DNA from: Rhizobium sp. NXC24
Lineage (GTDB): Bacteria; Pseudomonadota; Alphaproteobacteria; Rhizobiales; Rhizobiaceae
Length of the DNA stretch: 64,000 nt
Direction of reading: 5' to 3'
Assembly: GCF_002944315.1 (NCBI RefSeq)
Contig: NZ_CP024311.1
Location: forward strand, 4,036,501-4,100,500
Both the position numbers and the translations under genes were made by a program. The notes below the pieces were generated by a model. The model was given only the letters and a program-made list of their open reading frames with translations, was not told the DNA's origin and searched no databases. Shown here piece after piece: positions 54,932 through 64,000 of the stretch; position 1 is the first letter of the stretch; each line of letters opens with the position of its first letter.

Positions 54932-55417
54932 AAGTATCCTTTCCGCACGCGCATAAATCCATGCAACAGGCCGAGGCCTATTGAGAAATTCGTTGGAAGT
55001 TGGCCACTGTAAGGCGTTGCGAGACGCCTGCTGCACTGCGGCAAATAGAAACCCACTCACCATGGTCAAGGGGCTCAAAACGCACATTTCTGCTTGTTTG
55101 ACGAAAATTTGCGAGGCAATCGCCTTGCGATTTTACAAGCGATTTCAATGACTCACGGATCAGTTGTTAAATGTTGCTAATATATTTCTGGCGATGGGCG
55201 AATGGAGCATCATTCGCTGGGCCAACGCACTTGCAGCATAAATTTATTTGCCATTGCTTAGGATAAGATCGCTAGGAGCATTTACAGAGAAGGAGTGGCC
55301 GGCCGAGACTGAGGCAGAACCGGACAGTTTTGTCAAAGCCAATCGCGCCGCCAATCTACAGTCACAATCCTGTTCCGATCATCGGCTAGACGACCAGCAA
55401 CTGCGAAAGAGGGCGAT
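54932..55417. other. Divergent intergenic region, PhyH-like / DUF1003
   Basis: 486 bases without a gene. It holds a good promoter for the PhyH-like gene (55042-55070) and an AT-rich stretch at 55160-55260. No promoter for the DUF1003 gene could be fixed, and no repeat was found. Confidence 0.4.
55042..55070 (-). promoter_or_regulatory. Predicted promoter of the PhyH-like gene
   Basis: Minus strand: CTTGAC (55070-55065), 17-base spacer, TATTTG (55047-55042), a near match to the rhizobial housekeeping consensus. Start near 55035, about 100 bases before ATG 54931. Confidence 0.55.
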
Positions 55418-56326
55418 ATGACAGAGACAGATCCGGCGGAAGGTATAGTCGATTTTGACGCGGGCGAAGGCGAAGCAGCGACCGTGGAGATGGACGACTA
55501 TACGAAAAGCCTCGCGCAGGCGAAGGCCAAGTCGGTCAAGCTCGTCGACGCCATTACCGGCGCAACCCTCAAGAAGAAGGATGCGGTCCATTTCGATGAC
55601 CTGCGCCCATCGCTTGCGGAATTCGTGCGCCAGAAACATCCGGGCATCCGCTCCGACGACTATATCAGCCGCAAGGCGATGGACGACTATCGCGCCCAAT
55701 ATATCGCCGAGCTGCTGACGGACGAGCGCGGCGAGCTTTCGAACTTGGAGGACGAAGTCGTCGAAAGCTTGAAGACGCACGACACCCTGGCCGAGAACAT
55801 CGAAGAGGATTACGAGGACCATCGCTCCATCGGCGACCGAATGGCCGATATGGTCGCAGCCTTCGGCGGCAGTTGGACCTTCATCATCTCATTCTGCTTG
55901 TTCCTGACGGTGTGGATGGGCATCAACCTCGCCATGGGCGAAAGCAAAGCCTTCGACGCCTATCCCTTCATCCTGCTGAACCTGATCCTTTCGACCATCG
56001 CCGCCCTGCAGGCGCCGATCATCATGATGAGCCAGCGCCGGCAGGAAGCAAAGGACCGGTTGCGTGCCCTCAACGACTATAAGGTCAACCTGAAAGCCGA
56101 ACTGGAAATCCGCCACCTGCACGAAAAAGTCGACCATCTGCTCAATCGCCAATGGGAGCGGCTGACCGAAATCCAGCAGATCCAGATCGAGATGATGCTG
56201 GAACAAGCCAAGGCGGCCACGCGCGCCCTGAAAGTCAGCAAGGCATCGAAAGTGAAGACCAATGCCTTGAAGAGCCTCTTCGGCGCCAAGCCCAAGCCCG
56301 AAGAGTCTGATGATTCACAGGAGTAG
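55418..56326 (+). CDS. DUF1003 membrane protein
   Basis: A 302-residue protein: long acidic cytosolic N-terminus (1-140), two membrane helices (about 147-200; SWTFIISFCLFLTVWMGIN and FILLNLILSTIAALQAPIIM), then a charged coiled-coil C-terminus (KVNLKAELEIRHLHEKVDHL). The helix pair followed by MSQRRQEAKDR is the DUF1003 signature. Function unknown. ATG 55418 has GAGGG upstream. Confidence 0.85.
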   Translation: MTETDPAEGIVDFDAGEGEAATVEMDDYTKSLAQAKAKSVKLVDAITGATLKKKDAVHFDDLRPSLAEFVRQKHPGIRSDDYISRKAMDDYRAQYIAELLTDERGELSNLEDEVVESLKTHDTLAENIEEDYEDHRSIGDRMADMVAAFGGSWTFIISFCLFLTVWMGINLAMGESKAFDAYPFILLNLILSTIAALQAPIIMMSQRRQEAKDRLRALNDYKVNLKAELEIRHLHEKVDHLLNRQWERLTEIQQIQIEMMLEQAKAATRALKVSKASKVKTNALKSLFGAKPKPEESDDSQE

Positions 56327-56456
56327 GGTCCGGCCGTCCGCTAGCGCATCGGCTCTACACAGGCATACACGTTGAGAGGCCGCCGTCGTCGCCCCGGCCT
56401 CCTCATTCAAACAGCAAATGCACCCGGTTTTCGAAATCCGGGCAATGCGAGCAAGG

Positions 56457-56723
56457 CTACGGGTGAACGACCACCCGCGCTTTTGCCGGCGCAGATTCGC
56501 TCGACGGTAAGCCGGCAGCCCGCCGGCAGCATAGTCGAACCCCGTCAGGACCGTATTTTTTAGTATAGACGCAACCGGTCGTGTCCGTGCGGCCCGGCAG
56601 CAACAAGGCACTTTCTGCGATCTCGGCTGCGGGTATTATCGACGACACACGTATAATGTTTTGCGCTGCGCCTGCGGCCGTGGCACCCCAAAATACGACG
56701 AGAAAACACACGAACGTTCTCAT
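56457..56723 (-). CDS. Small secreted Cys-containing protein, unknown
   Basis: An 88-residue protein with a clear signal peptide (MRTFVCFLVVFWGATAAGAA, cut near residue 20). The mature part has three Cys, TTGCVYTK and RLCCRRAAG, suggesting a disulphide in the periplasm. GGAGAGGGG lies directly before ATG 56723, a strong ribosome site. Family not recognised. Confidence 0.65.
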   Translation of the reverse strand: MRTFVCFLVVFWGATAAGAAQNIIRVSSIIPAAEIAESALLLPGRTDTTGCVYTKKYGPDGVRLCCRRAAGLPSSESAPAKARVVVHP

Positions 56724-56985
56724 GCCCCTCTCCATTACGTTAGAGAGACAACAATAAACCTGAAGTTGTTATTGGTCAATTTAGCACTCTTAAAGTAGCT
56801 AAAACGGATGAGGCCGCGCACTTGGAGAGTTCATCGAACGGCGATTTTCGTGATGCCGCCCAAGGCGATAGATCGAATGAAGGGCGCGGGGCGCGATAAT
56901 ACTTACGTGTTAGCCACGATGTTAAGGTTGACTCGCTGTTAGCGCGACCTAAGCTTCAGTTTGGAACTACTACTGAGGTGTCGCC

Positions 56986-57204
56986 ATGACCTACTTCGAG
57001 GAGACCAAAAGAATAGCATGCGAAAATGACGCCGGACGCCGCATCGTCATTATCGAACAATTGAAATGGCCCAAATTCGCCTTCTCGGACCGACCGGGAG
57101 GCCCCGTTTTCGACTACATGACGGAAGACGGCCAGATCGCCAACAAACTGGACGACGAGAATTTCCTTTTGCTGCTAACGGACGAAGTCTTCCATCGCAC
57201 GTAG
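56986..57204 (+). CDS. Small hypothetical protein
   Basis: A 72-residue soluble protein, MTYFEETKRIACENDAGRR..., with a mix of charged and aromatic residues typical of a folded domain. GAGGTG lies eight bases before ATG 56986. No recognised family. The hairpins at 57212-57302 follow the stop. Confidence 0.6.
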   Translation: MTYFEETKRIACENDAGRRIVIIEQLKWPKFAFSDRPGGPVFDYMTEDGQIANKLDDENFLLLLTDEVFHRT

Positions 57205-57211
57205 AGCATCC

Positions 57212-57310
57212 CGCTTTCAGGCGAAATCGACCGAAAGCGAAAAGTACACCCATTCGAAAGACCGGAGCGACCTTCGTGCGTTCAAATGAACGCACGAAGG
57301 TCTGGCGGTC
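57212..57310. repeat. Palindromic intergenic element
   Basis: Two adjoining inverted repeats. The first pairs CGCTTTC (57212-57218) with GAAAGCG (57233-57239). The second is a perfect 16-bp stem, 57269-57284 with 57287-57302, loop AA, flanked by outer arms GACCG (57260-57264) and CGGTC (57306-57310). Looks like a dispersed Rhizobium intergenic repeat rather than a simple terminator, as there is no T-run. Confidence 0.6.
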
Positions 57311-57414
57311 GAAGAAAGACTCCCCAGCAGCGCGGCAAGCCTCGCACATCCCTCATACAAGATACTCCTAATGCGCCGTCGAACTCGGTGCAAATAAGGA
57401 AGGGGGATATAGCC

Positions 57415-57537
57415 ATGGACTACGACTGGGATGGCGTGAAGACACGCCGCATGAAGATACTGAAGCTCGGCATATCACTATTCATCTTCGCCATGACTTT
57501 GGTCGGGCCGACGATGTTTCTTTTGCATTTTCGATGA
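57415..57537 (+). CDS. Small single-pass membrane protein
   Basis: A 40-residue protein: basic N-terminus MDYDWDGVKTRRMK and one helix KLGISLFIFAMTLVGPTMFL. ATG 57415 has GGGGG eight bases upstream; the longer frame to 57286 crosses the palindromic repeat and is rejected. Function unknown. Too short for certainty, but the start signal and helix fit a real gene. Confidence 0.6.
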   Translation: MDYDWDGVKTRRMKILKLGISLFIFAMTLVGPTMFLLHFR

Positions 57538-57630
57538 GGCTGGGCGTATTCAATCGGCGGGCTGGGCTCGGCTTTTGGCGGAAGGCTTCCAGCTTGGGAA
57601 ACCGGAAAATCAGCATTCTGCACAAGACAA

Positions 57631-57720
57631 TGGCGGAGAGGGTGGGATTTGAACCCACGATGCCCTTGCAGGCATGCCGCATTTCGAGTGCGGTGCATTC
57701 GACCACTCTGCCACCTCTCC
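57631..57720 (-). tRNA. tRNA-Ser (anticodon CGA)
   Basis: A complete 90-base class II tRNA on the minus strand: acceptor GGAGAGG (57720-57714) pairs with CCTCTCC, anticodon loop CTCGAAA with CGA at 57686-57684, long variable arm GCATGCCTGCAAGGGCATC, T-arm GGGTTCAAATCCC, encoded CCA... ending at 57631. Confidence 0.96.
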
Positions 57721-58028
57721 GGTTATGCTGGTCGGCGCGTTTCTCGGCGCGGGCGTTCTCATAGCGAGAGAAGGATGGGATGGCAAGGGTGAATATTCAA
57801 GCTTTTCATCCTTTTGCCTTGACAGATCACAGGCCCTTATATATCCCGTGCGACGCAATAGGTGTGGATAAGTCCGTGCCTTGGCCGCCTCGCTCTGTGC
57901 GGGGTTTCACCGGCAGATCTTTTTCGAGGCCGCAAGCCTTTGGAATCCCTGCTAAACTTAGACTGATAAAAAGACGGCCGCTTGTCCTTTCGGGCGAGAG
58001 AGCCGGAACGAACATGAAAGGATAAAAA
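57721..58028 (+). other. Intergenic region and long leader upstream of rplU
   Basis: 308 bases without a gene. It contains the promoter at 57818-57845 and then a leader of about 175 bases before rplU, GC-rich and able to fold, which could carry a ribosomal-protein autoregulatory structure. No specific element recognised. Confidence 0.4.
57818..57845 (+). promoter_or_regulatory. Predicted rplU-rpmA promoter
   Basis: CTTGAC at 57818-57823, 16-base spacer, TATATC at 57840-57845. Strong -35 and good -10 for a ribosomal-protein operon; start near 57852. Confidence 0.65.
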
Positions 58029-58346
58029 ATGTTCGCAGTCATCAAGACCGGCGGTAAGCAGTACCGTGTGGCAGCAAACGACGTGCTGACCATCGAGAAG
58101 CTTGAAGTCACCGCCGGCGACACCGTAGAATTCACCGAAGTCCTCGTTATCGGCGAAGGCGCCGACGCTGCGATTGGTGCTCCCTTCGTCAAGGGCGCTT
58201 CCGTCAAGGCCGAAGTGGTCGAGCACAACCGCGGCAAGAAGGTCATCGCCTTCAAGAAGCGCCGTCGTCAGAACTCGAAGCGTTCGCGCGGCCATCGCCA
58301 GCATCACACGGTCGTCCGCATCACGGACATCGTGGCTGCCAAGTAA
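58029..58346 (+). CDS. rplU: 50S ribosomal protein L21
   Basis: A 105-residue large-subunit protein, [20 protein letters not shown] at the N-terminus and [19 protein letters not shown], the basic rRNA-binding end. Full length for the family. AAAGGATAAAAA precedes ATG 58029. Cotranscribed with rpmA 32 bases downstream. Confidence 0.98.
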   Translation: MFAVIKTGGKQYRVAANDVLTIEKLEVTAGDTVEFTEVLVIGEGADAAIGAPFVKGASVKAEVVEHNRGKKVIAFKKRRRQNSKRSRGHRQHHTVVRITDIVAAK

Positions 58347-58378
58347 GTAACGGGATCAAGGTTTAAAGGAGAACTCCA

Positions 58379-58648
58379 ATGGCACACAAAAAAGCTGGCG
58401 GTTCCTCGCGCAACGGTCGCGATTCCGAATCCAAGCGCCTTGGCGTGAAGAAGTTCGGCGGCGAAGCCGTCCTCGCAGGCAACATTATCGTGCGTCAGCG
58501 CGGTACGCAGTGGCATCCGGGCGCCAATGTCGGCCTCGGCAAGGATCACACGATTTTTGCGCTTACGGCGGGCAACGTGGACTACCGTACGAAGGCCAAT
58601 GGCCGCGTGTACGTCTCTGTAATGCCGAAAGCGGAAGCAGCGGAATAA
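58379..58648 (+). CDS. rpmA: 50S ribosomal protein L27
   Basis: An 89-residue protein, [20 protein letters not shown] followed by [20 protein letters not shown] and [18 protein letters not shown]. The N-terminus reaches the peptidyl-transferase centre. AAAGGAG precedes ATG 58379. Ends with the terminator at 58713. Confidence 0.98.
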   Translation: MAHKKAGGSSRNGRDSESKRLGVKKFGGEAVLAGNIIVRQRGTQWHPGANVGLGKDHTIFALTAGNVDYRTKANGRVYVSVMPKAEAAE

Positions 58649-58712
58649 GCCGGTAGCGCTCTAAAACAGCCGGCGTCTCATCGACCCGGCTGAAGCATCA
58701 GGTTCAGTCAAG

Positions 58713-58748
58713 AAAAAAGGGGAGATGGGGCGCCATCTCCCCTTTTTT
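58713..58748 (+). terminator. Intrinsic terminator of rplU-rpmA
   Basis: Perfect 16-bp stem (58713-58728 with 58733-58748), 4-base loop GGCG, ending in six T; sits 64 bases after the rpmA stop and can work in both directions. Confidence 0.9.
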
Positions 58749-58777
58749 CTTTACCCTCAACCAAGGAGGACTGAACC

Positions 58778-59413
58778 ATGCAAGGCGAATTGTTAAGGGA
58801 AGGCCAATCGAGGTCTCCCGAAGAACGGCTGAGGCCGGAGCGGTTAAGGACCGATTGCCCTGTCTTATTGTCGGAAAGGCTCGTTCTGCGCGCGCCCCAC
58901 GAAGAAGACATCGACGCCCTTGCCCATCTCGCCAACAACGCCAACGTCGCCACAATGGTATCGCGTATGCCGCACCCGTATACGACCAATGATGCCGCCG
59001 ATTTCGTGCGACGCACGAAGCTTGGCGAGATTGGCAAGTGCGTCTATGCGATTACCAAAGCCGACAACGGCGCCTTTCTCGGTTGCTGCGGGGTCGAACC
59101 CACGGCCGATCCGCGCACTGTTGAGATCGGTTATTGGCTGGGCGAGCCCTATTGGAACCAGGGCTACACGACGGAAGCCGCCCATGCCCTGATCGACATG
59201 GTCTTCCGCACGCGCGAAAACGTCGCGCAGATCGACGCCCGCTGCAGGGTCATGAACGTCGCCTCCAGGCGGGTGGTGCAGAAGTGCGGCTTCCAGTTCC
59301 AGGGATCCGGCCTTGCCGCATCGCTGGCACTCGGCAGCACGGTATCGGTCGAATGGTACCGGCTCGACCGCAAGACCTGGATGTCACTCAGAAGCTGGGG
59401 AGGCATGCGATGA
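58778..59413 (+). CDS. GNAT acetyltransferase, RimJ/RimL-like
   Basis: A 211-residue acetyltransferase_3 protein: LLSERLVLRAPHEEDIDAL opens the domain, EIGYWLGEPYWNQGYTTEA includes the acetyl-CoA motif, and NVASRRVVQKCGFQFQG follows. Relatives acetylate ribosomal protein N-termini, but the substrate here is not known. ATG 58778 after AAGGAGG. Overlaps the next GNAT gene by four bases (ATGA). Confidence 0.88.
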   Translation: MQGELLREGQSRSPEERLRPERLRTDCPVLLSERLVLRAPHEEDIDALAHLANNANVATMVSRMPHPYTTNDAADFVRRTKLGEIGKCVYAITKADNGAFLGCCGVEPTADPRTVEIGYWLGEPYWNQGYTTEAAHALIDMVFRTRENVAQIDARCRVMNVASRRVVQKCGFQFQGSGLAASLALGSTVSVEWYRLDRKTWMSLRSWGGMR

Positions 59414-59997
59414 ACGCCGCCATCTTGCCCCGCCGGGACGTCAGGAGCCTGACGCCCGGACCGACGCCGGTCATCCGGACGGAGCGACTGACGCTGCGCC
59501 CGCACCGGCTCGGCGATGCCGACGCGATGACGGAATCCCTGTCGGATTTCGCCGTCACTCGCATGCTCGCCCGCGTGCCGGTGCCGTACGACCGACAGGA
59601 TGCGCTGGACTGGCTTGTCCCGCGCACCGCCGGCCTCGATAGCGACTGGATGCTGGCCATCACCGAGGGGGACGACGTCCATATCGGCTGCGTCGGCATC
59701 GACCTCCGGCATGGCCGCTGGCATCTCGGCTACTGGCTGAACCGCTACTACTGGCGGCGCGGCATCATGAGCGAGGCTGTCCCGGCCGTACTCGAGCGCT
59801 TCGCCCGCCGCATGCCCGAAGTCGCCGTCTTCTCCGGCGTCTTCGCCGACAATCCGGCCTCGTTGAAGCTGCAGCAGAAGCTCGGCTTCGACATCATCGG
59901 CTGCGCGGAGGTCTACAGCTTCGCCCGCAACACCATGGTTCCGCATATCGAAACCGTGCTGAATCCGGGCGCGCTGCGGCTCTCGCAGGCGGCGTGA
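59410..59997 (+). CDS. GNAT acetyltransferase, RimJ/RimL-like (second)
   Basis: A 195-residue paralogue-like GNAT: IRTERLTLRPHRLGDADAM, then LGYWLNRYYWRRGIMSEAV and NPASLKLQQKLGFDIIG. ATG 59410 overlaps the upstream stop, so both are made from one message. Two tandem GNAT genes between rpmA and obgE are usual in Rhizobiaceae as I recall. Confidence 0.88.
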   Translation: MNAAILPRRDVRSLTPGPTPVIRTERLTLRPHRLGDADAMTESLSDFAVTRMLARVPVPYDRQDALDWLVPRTAGLDSDWMLAITEGDDVHIGCVGIDLRHGRWHLGYWLNRYYWRRGIMSEAVPAVLERFARRMPEVAVFSGVFADNPASLKLQQKLGFDIIGCAEVYSFARNTMVPHIETVLNPGALRLSQAA

Positions 59998-60002
59998 AGC
60001 CA

Positions 60003-60105
60003 AACATGTCGCGCAAAAGTGCGCAGCGGTTTTGCGATAACGACATCCGCAAAATCAAAGATCTAAAGCGCAAGGAGCGAATCTGAAAGATTGCAATGCG
60101 CTTTA
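60003..60105. repeat. Dispersed Rhizobium intergenic repeat
   Basis: Begins AACATGTCGCGCAAAAGTG and contains two inverted repeats: CGCAAAA (60012-60018) with TTTTGCG (60030-60036), and TAAAGCGCA (60064-60072) with TGCGCTTTA (60097-60105). I recall near-identical stretches in many Rhizobium intergenic regions. It separates the GNAT pair from the convergent nuclease-family pseudogene. Confidence 0.65.
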
Positions 60106-60142
60106 AAAACCAGTCATCGCCGGCTCCACCGGCGATGGCGCC

Positions 60143-60993
60143 CTATCCGTCGATTTCGACCCAGACCGGAAAATGATCGGAGCCTTCCGCATCGATATCC
60201 ACATGGGCCGAGCGCAGACGGTCACTCAACCCGCAACTGATGAAGCAGTAGTCGAGATGCATGCGCTTGTTACGATCCTTCGGATCCATCCAGCTATAGG
60301 CTTCGGGCTTCAGCGCGCCGACAACGTCGAGCGCGTCGGTCGGCACATCGAAACGCGGCATGCGCCCGTAGAAGGCGTCCTTCAGGCCGGCAAGCGCGCA
60401 ATATTCCGGCGATTCCGGCACCATGTTGAAATCGCCCATCAGGATAAAATCCTCCGGCAGCGGCGGATCGTCGAAGTCGATCTCCACGGCGCCCGTCAGC
60501 GAACCGCCATCACGCACAAAATTGATCGCACGATCCTTGAGATAGTGGATCTGGCGGATGCGCTCATCCGGAGAGACGTGGTCGAGATGCACGGAATAGA
60601 CCCGGACCGCGCCGCCTGGGGCATCGATCACCGCTTCGACGGCAACGCGCTGCAGATTGAGTTTGGAAAGCGTGCGGCTGCGCGGCAGAAGCAGCGTCCG
60701 CGTCGCAAGGATCGGCCAGCGCGACAGCACCATATTACCGAACTGGAAGCGCAGATCGCGTGGGCCGCTCCCGGCGGCAGCAGATCCAGCCCCGTTCCAT
60801 AGATGGAGTAATAGTCTGGCAGCAACGCTTCGATCGCAGCGACCATATCGGTACGGCCGTTGCGGACAAAGCCGCGGGTTACTTCCTGCAAAGCGATGAT
60901 ATCGGCGCCCGCAAGGTTTCCGACGATGCGTTCAAGATCATATCTTTCATCGAGGCCGAAGCCGCACTGGATGTTATAGCTTGCCAACTTCAC
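60143..60993 (-). pseudogene. Endonuclease/exonuclease/phosphatase-family hydrolase, frameshifted
   Basis: Two halves of one protein in different frames. The N-terminal half, from GTG 60993 (GGAGGT upstream), reads KLASYNIQCGFGLDERYDLE and ADIIALQEVT; the C-terminal half reads FGNMVLSRWPIL, VYSVHLDH, FILMGDFNMVPES and SDHFPVWVEIDG, so all catalytic motifs (LQE, HLDH, GDFN, SDH) exist. The frame changes between 60757 and 60771, compatible with loss of one base in a GC-rich run. Either a recent pseudogene or a sequencing error. Metal-dependent hydrolase of the COG3568 kind; divergent from obgE. Confidence 0.75.
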
Positions 60994-61113
60994 GATAATC
61001 TTTGACCTCCGGCTGAAGCGCCTATATCGAAGGCGACATGACGGGCAAATGACCGCGCCGCCTGTCCTGGCGGACATGCAGAGGACGCGGTAACAATTGA
61101 AAAGAGCGCATAG

Positions 61114-63426
<2,313 letters not shown>

Positions 63427-63434
<8 letters not shown>

Positions 63435-64000
63435 TACTGTCGCACAAAGCCCCGACATCGATGCGCTGATGAACGATATCGGCCGCAAGGCCCGGGCTGC
63501 GTCGCGACCTCTGGCCTTCGCTTCGACCGAAAGCAAGAACAAGGCGTTGAACGCCATGGCCGATGCCATTCTTGCCCGCAAGGATCATATCCTTGCCGAA
63601 AACGCCAAGGACCTGAAAGACGTCGAAGGCACGGATATGCTGGCCTCCTTCGTCGATCGCCTGACGCTGAACGACAAGCGCGTCGCCGAGATGGCCGAAG
63701 GCATTCGCGCCATCGCCGCCTTGGCCGATCCGGTGGGTGAAGTTATCGCCGCCTGGGATCGTCCGAACGGGCTGAAGATCGAACGCGTGCGCACGCCGCT
63801 CGGCGTCATCGGCGTCATCTTCGAAAGCCGGCCGAACGTCACCGCCGATGCCGGCGCGCTGTGCCTGAAAGCCGGCAATGCCGTAATCTTGCGCTGCGGC
63901 AGCGATTCGCGCCGTTCCTCTCAGGCGATCCATGAATGCCTGGTCGAGGGGCTGAAGGCAGCCGGCCTACCCGAGCACGCCATTCAGCTCGTGCCCGTGA
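63427..64000 (+). CDS. proA: Gamma-glutamyl phosphate reductase, 3' end outside window
   Basis: The first 191 residues of ProA, second step of proline synthesis. ATG 63427 overlaps the proB stop by eight bases. Visible: [18 protein letters not shown], then [20 protein letters not shown] and [20 protein letters not shown], the NADPH-binding start of this aldehyde-dehydrogenase-fold enzyme. The catalytic Cys lies beyond the window end. Confidence 0.95.

Noticed and set aside
57534..57764. Plus-strand frame containing AERVGFEPT
   Set aside because: Classic false peptide from the complement of tRNA-Ser.

Overview
The window is chromosomal DNA from a fast-growing root-nodule type alphaproteobacterium, most likely Rhizobium or a close Rhizobiaceae relative. 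The evidence is the GC-rich coding, the cyclic beta-1,2-glucan synthase and exporter pair (NdvB/NdvA), the order rplU-rpmA-GNAT-GNAT-obgE-proB-proA, promoters of the CTTGAC-N17-CTATAT kind, an inositol ABC transporter preceded by GGAA-N6-TTCC sites, and a LuxR solo. No insertion sequence, prophage, integrase or CRISPR array was seen. The first gene (a GNAT) and the last (proA) run off the ends.

Layout. 1-5.2 kb: end of an acetyltransferase gene, a cystine-type amino-acid ABC operon, a structured RNA plus terminator in front of a Bcr/CflA-type MFS exporter, and a metallo-beta-lactamase-fold hydrolase. 5.2-9.5 kb: pyruvate carboxylase, with a palindrome inside its predicted promoter, and a LuxR solo. 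9.9-23.2 kb: a cyclic glucan locus with ndvA (export), a porin, an OpgC-like membrane acyltransferase (probable glucan succinylation) and the 2836-residue ndvB synthase. 23.6-25.2 kb: an XRE-cupin regulator and two small genes. 25.3-31.7 kb: a dipeptide operon (M19 dipeptidase, binding protein, two permeases, two ATPases). 31.8-35.5 kb: an inositol/rhizopine-type sugar ABC operon. 35.8-41.9 kb: DUF1993 protein, a formylglycine hydrolase overlapping galE, a DUF1275 membrane protein, a secreted ClpP-fold-like protein converging on a small coiled-coil gene, and a cytochrome b561.

42-51.5 kb is a surface-polysaccharide region: a nucleotide-sugar dehydrogenase, an extended SDR, an initiating sugar-phosphate transferase, an O-antigen ligase/polymerase, a GT4 glycosyltransferase and the dTDP-L-rhamnose genes rfbBDAC. 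51.8-57.7 kb: tRNA-Gln(CTG), an ECF sigma factor with its NrsF-type membrane anti-sigma factor, a lone bufferin-like DUF2282 gene, a PhyH-like dioxygenase, a DUF1003 membrane protein, several small genes, palindromic repeats and tRNA-Ser(CGA). 57.8-64 kb: rplU-rpmA, two GNAT genes, an intergenic repeat, a frameshifted endonuclease/exonuclease/phosphatase gene, then obgE-proB-proA.

Much of the window serves the cell envelope (periplasmic glucan, O-antigen, porin) and nutrient uptake. The most checkable new points are the structured RNA before the MFS gene, the operator-like palindromes at pyc, the porin and the inositol operon, the LuxR solo divergent from ndvA, and the sigma/anti-sigma pair beside an orphan bufferin-like gene.
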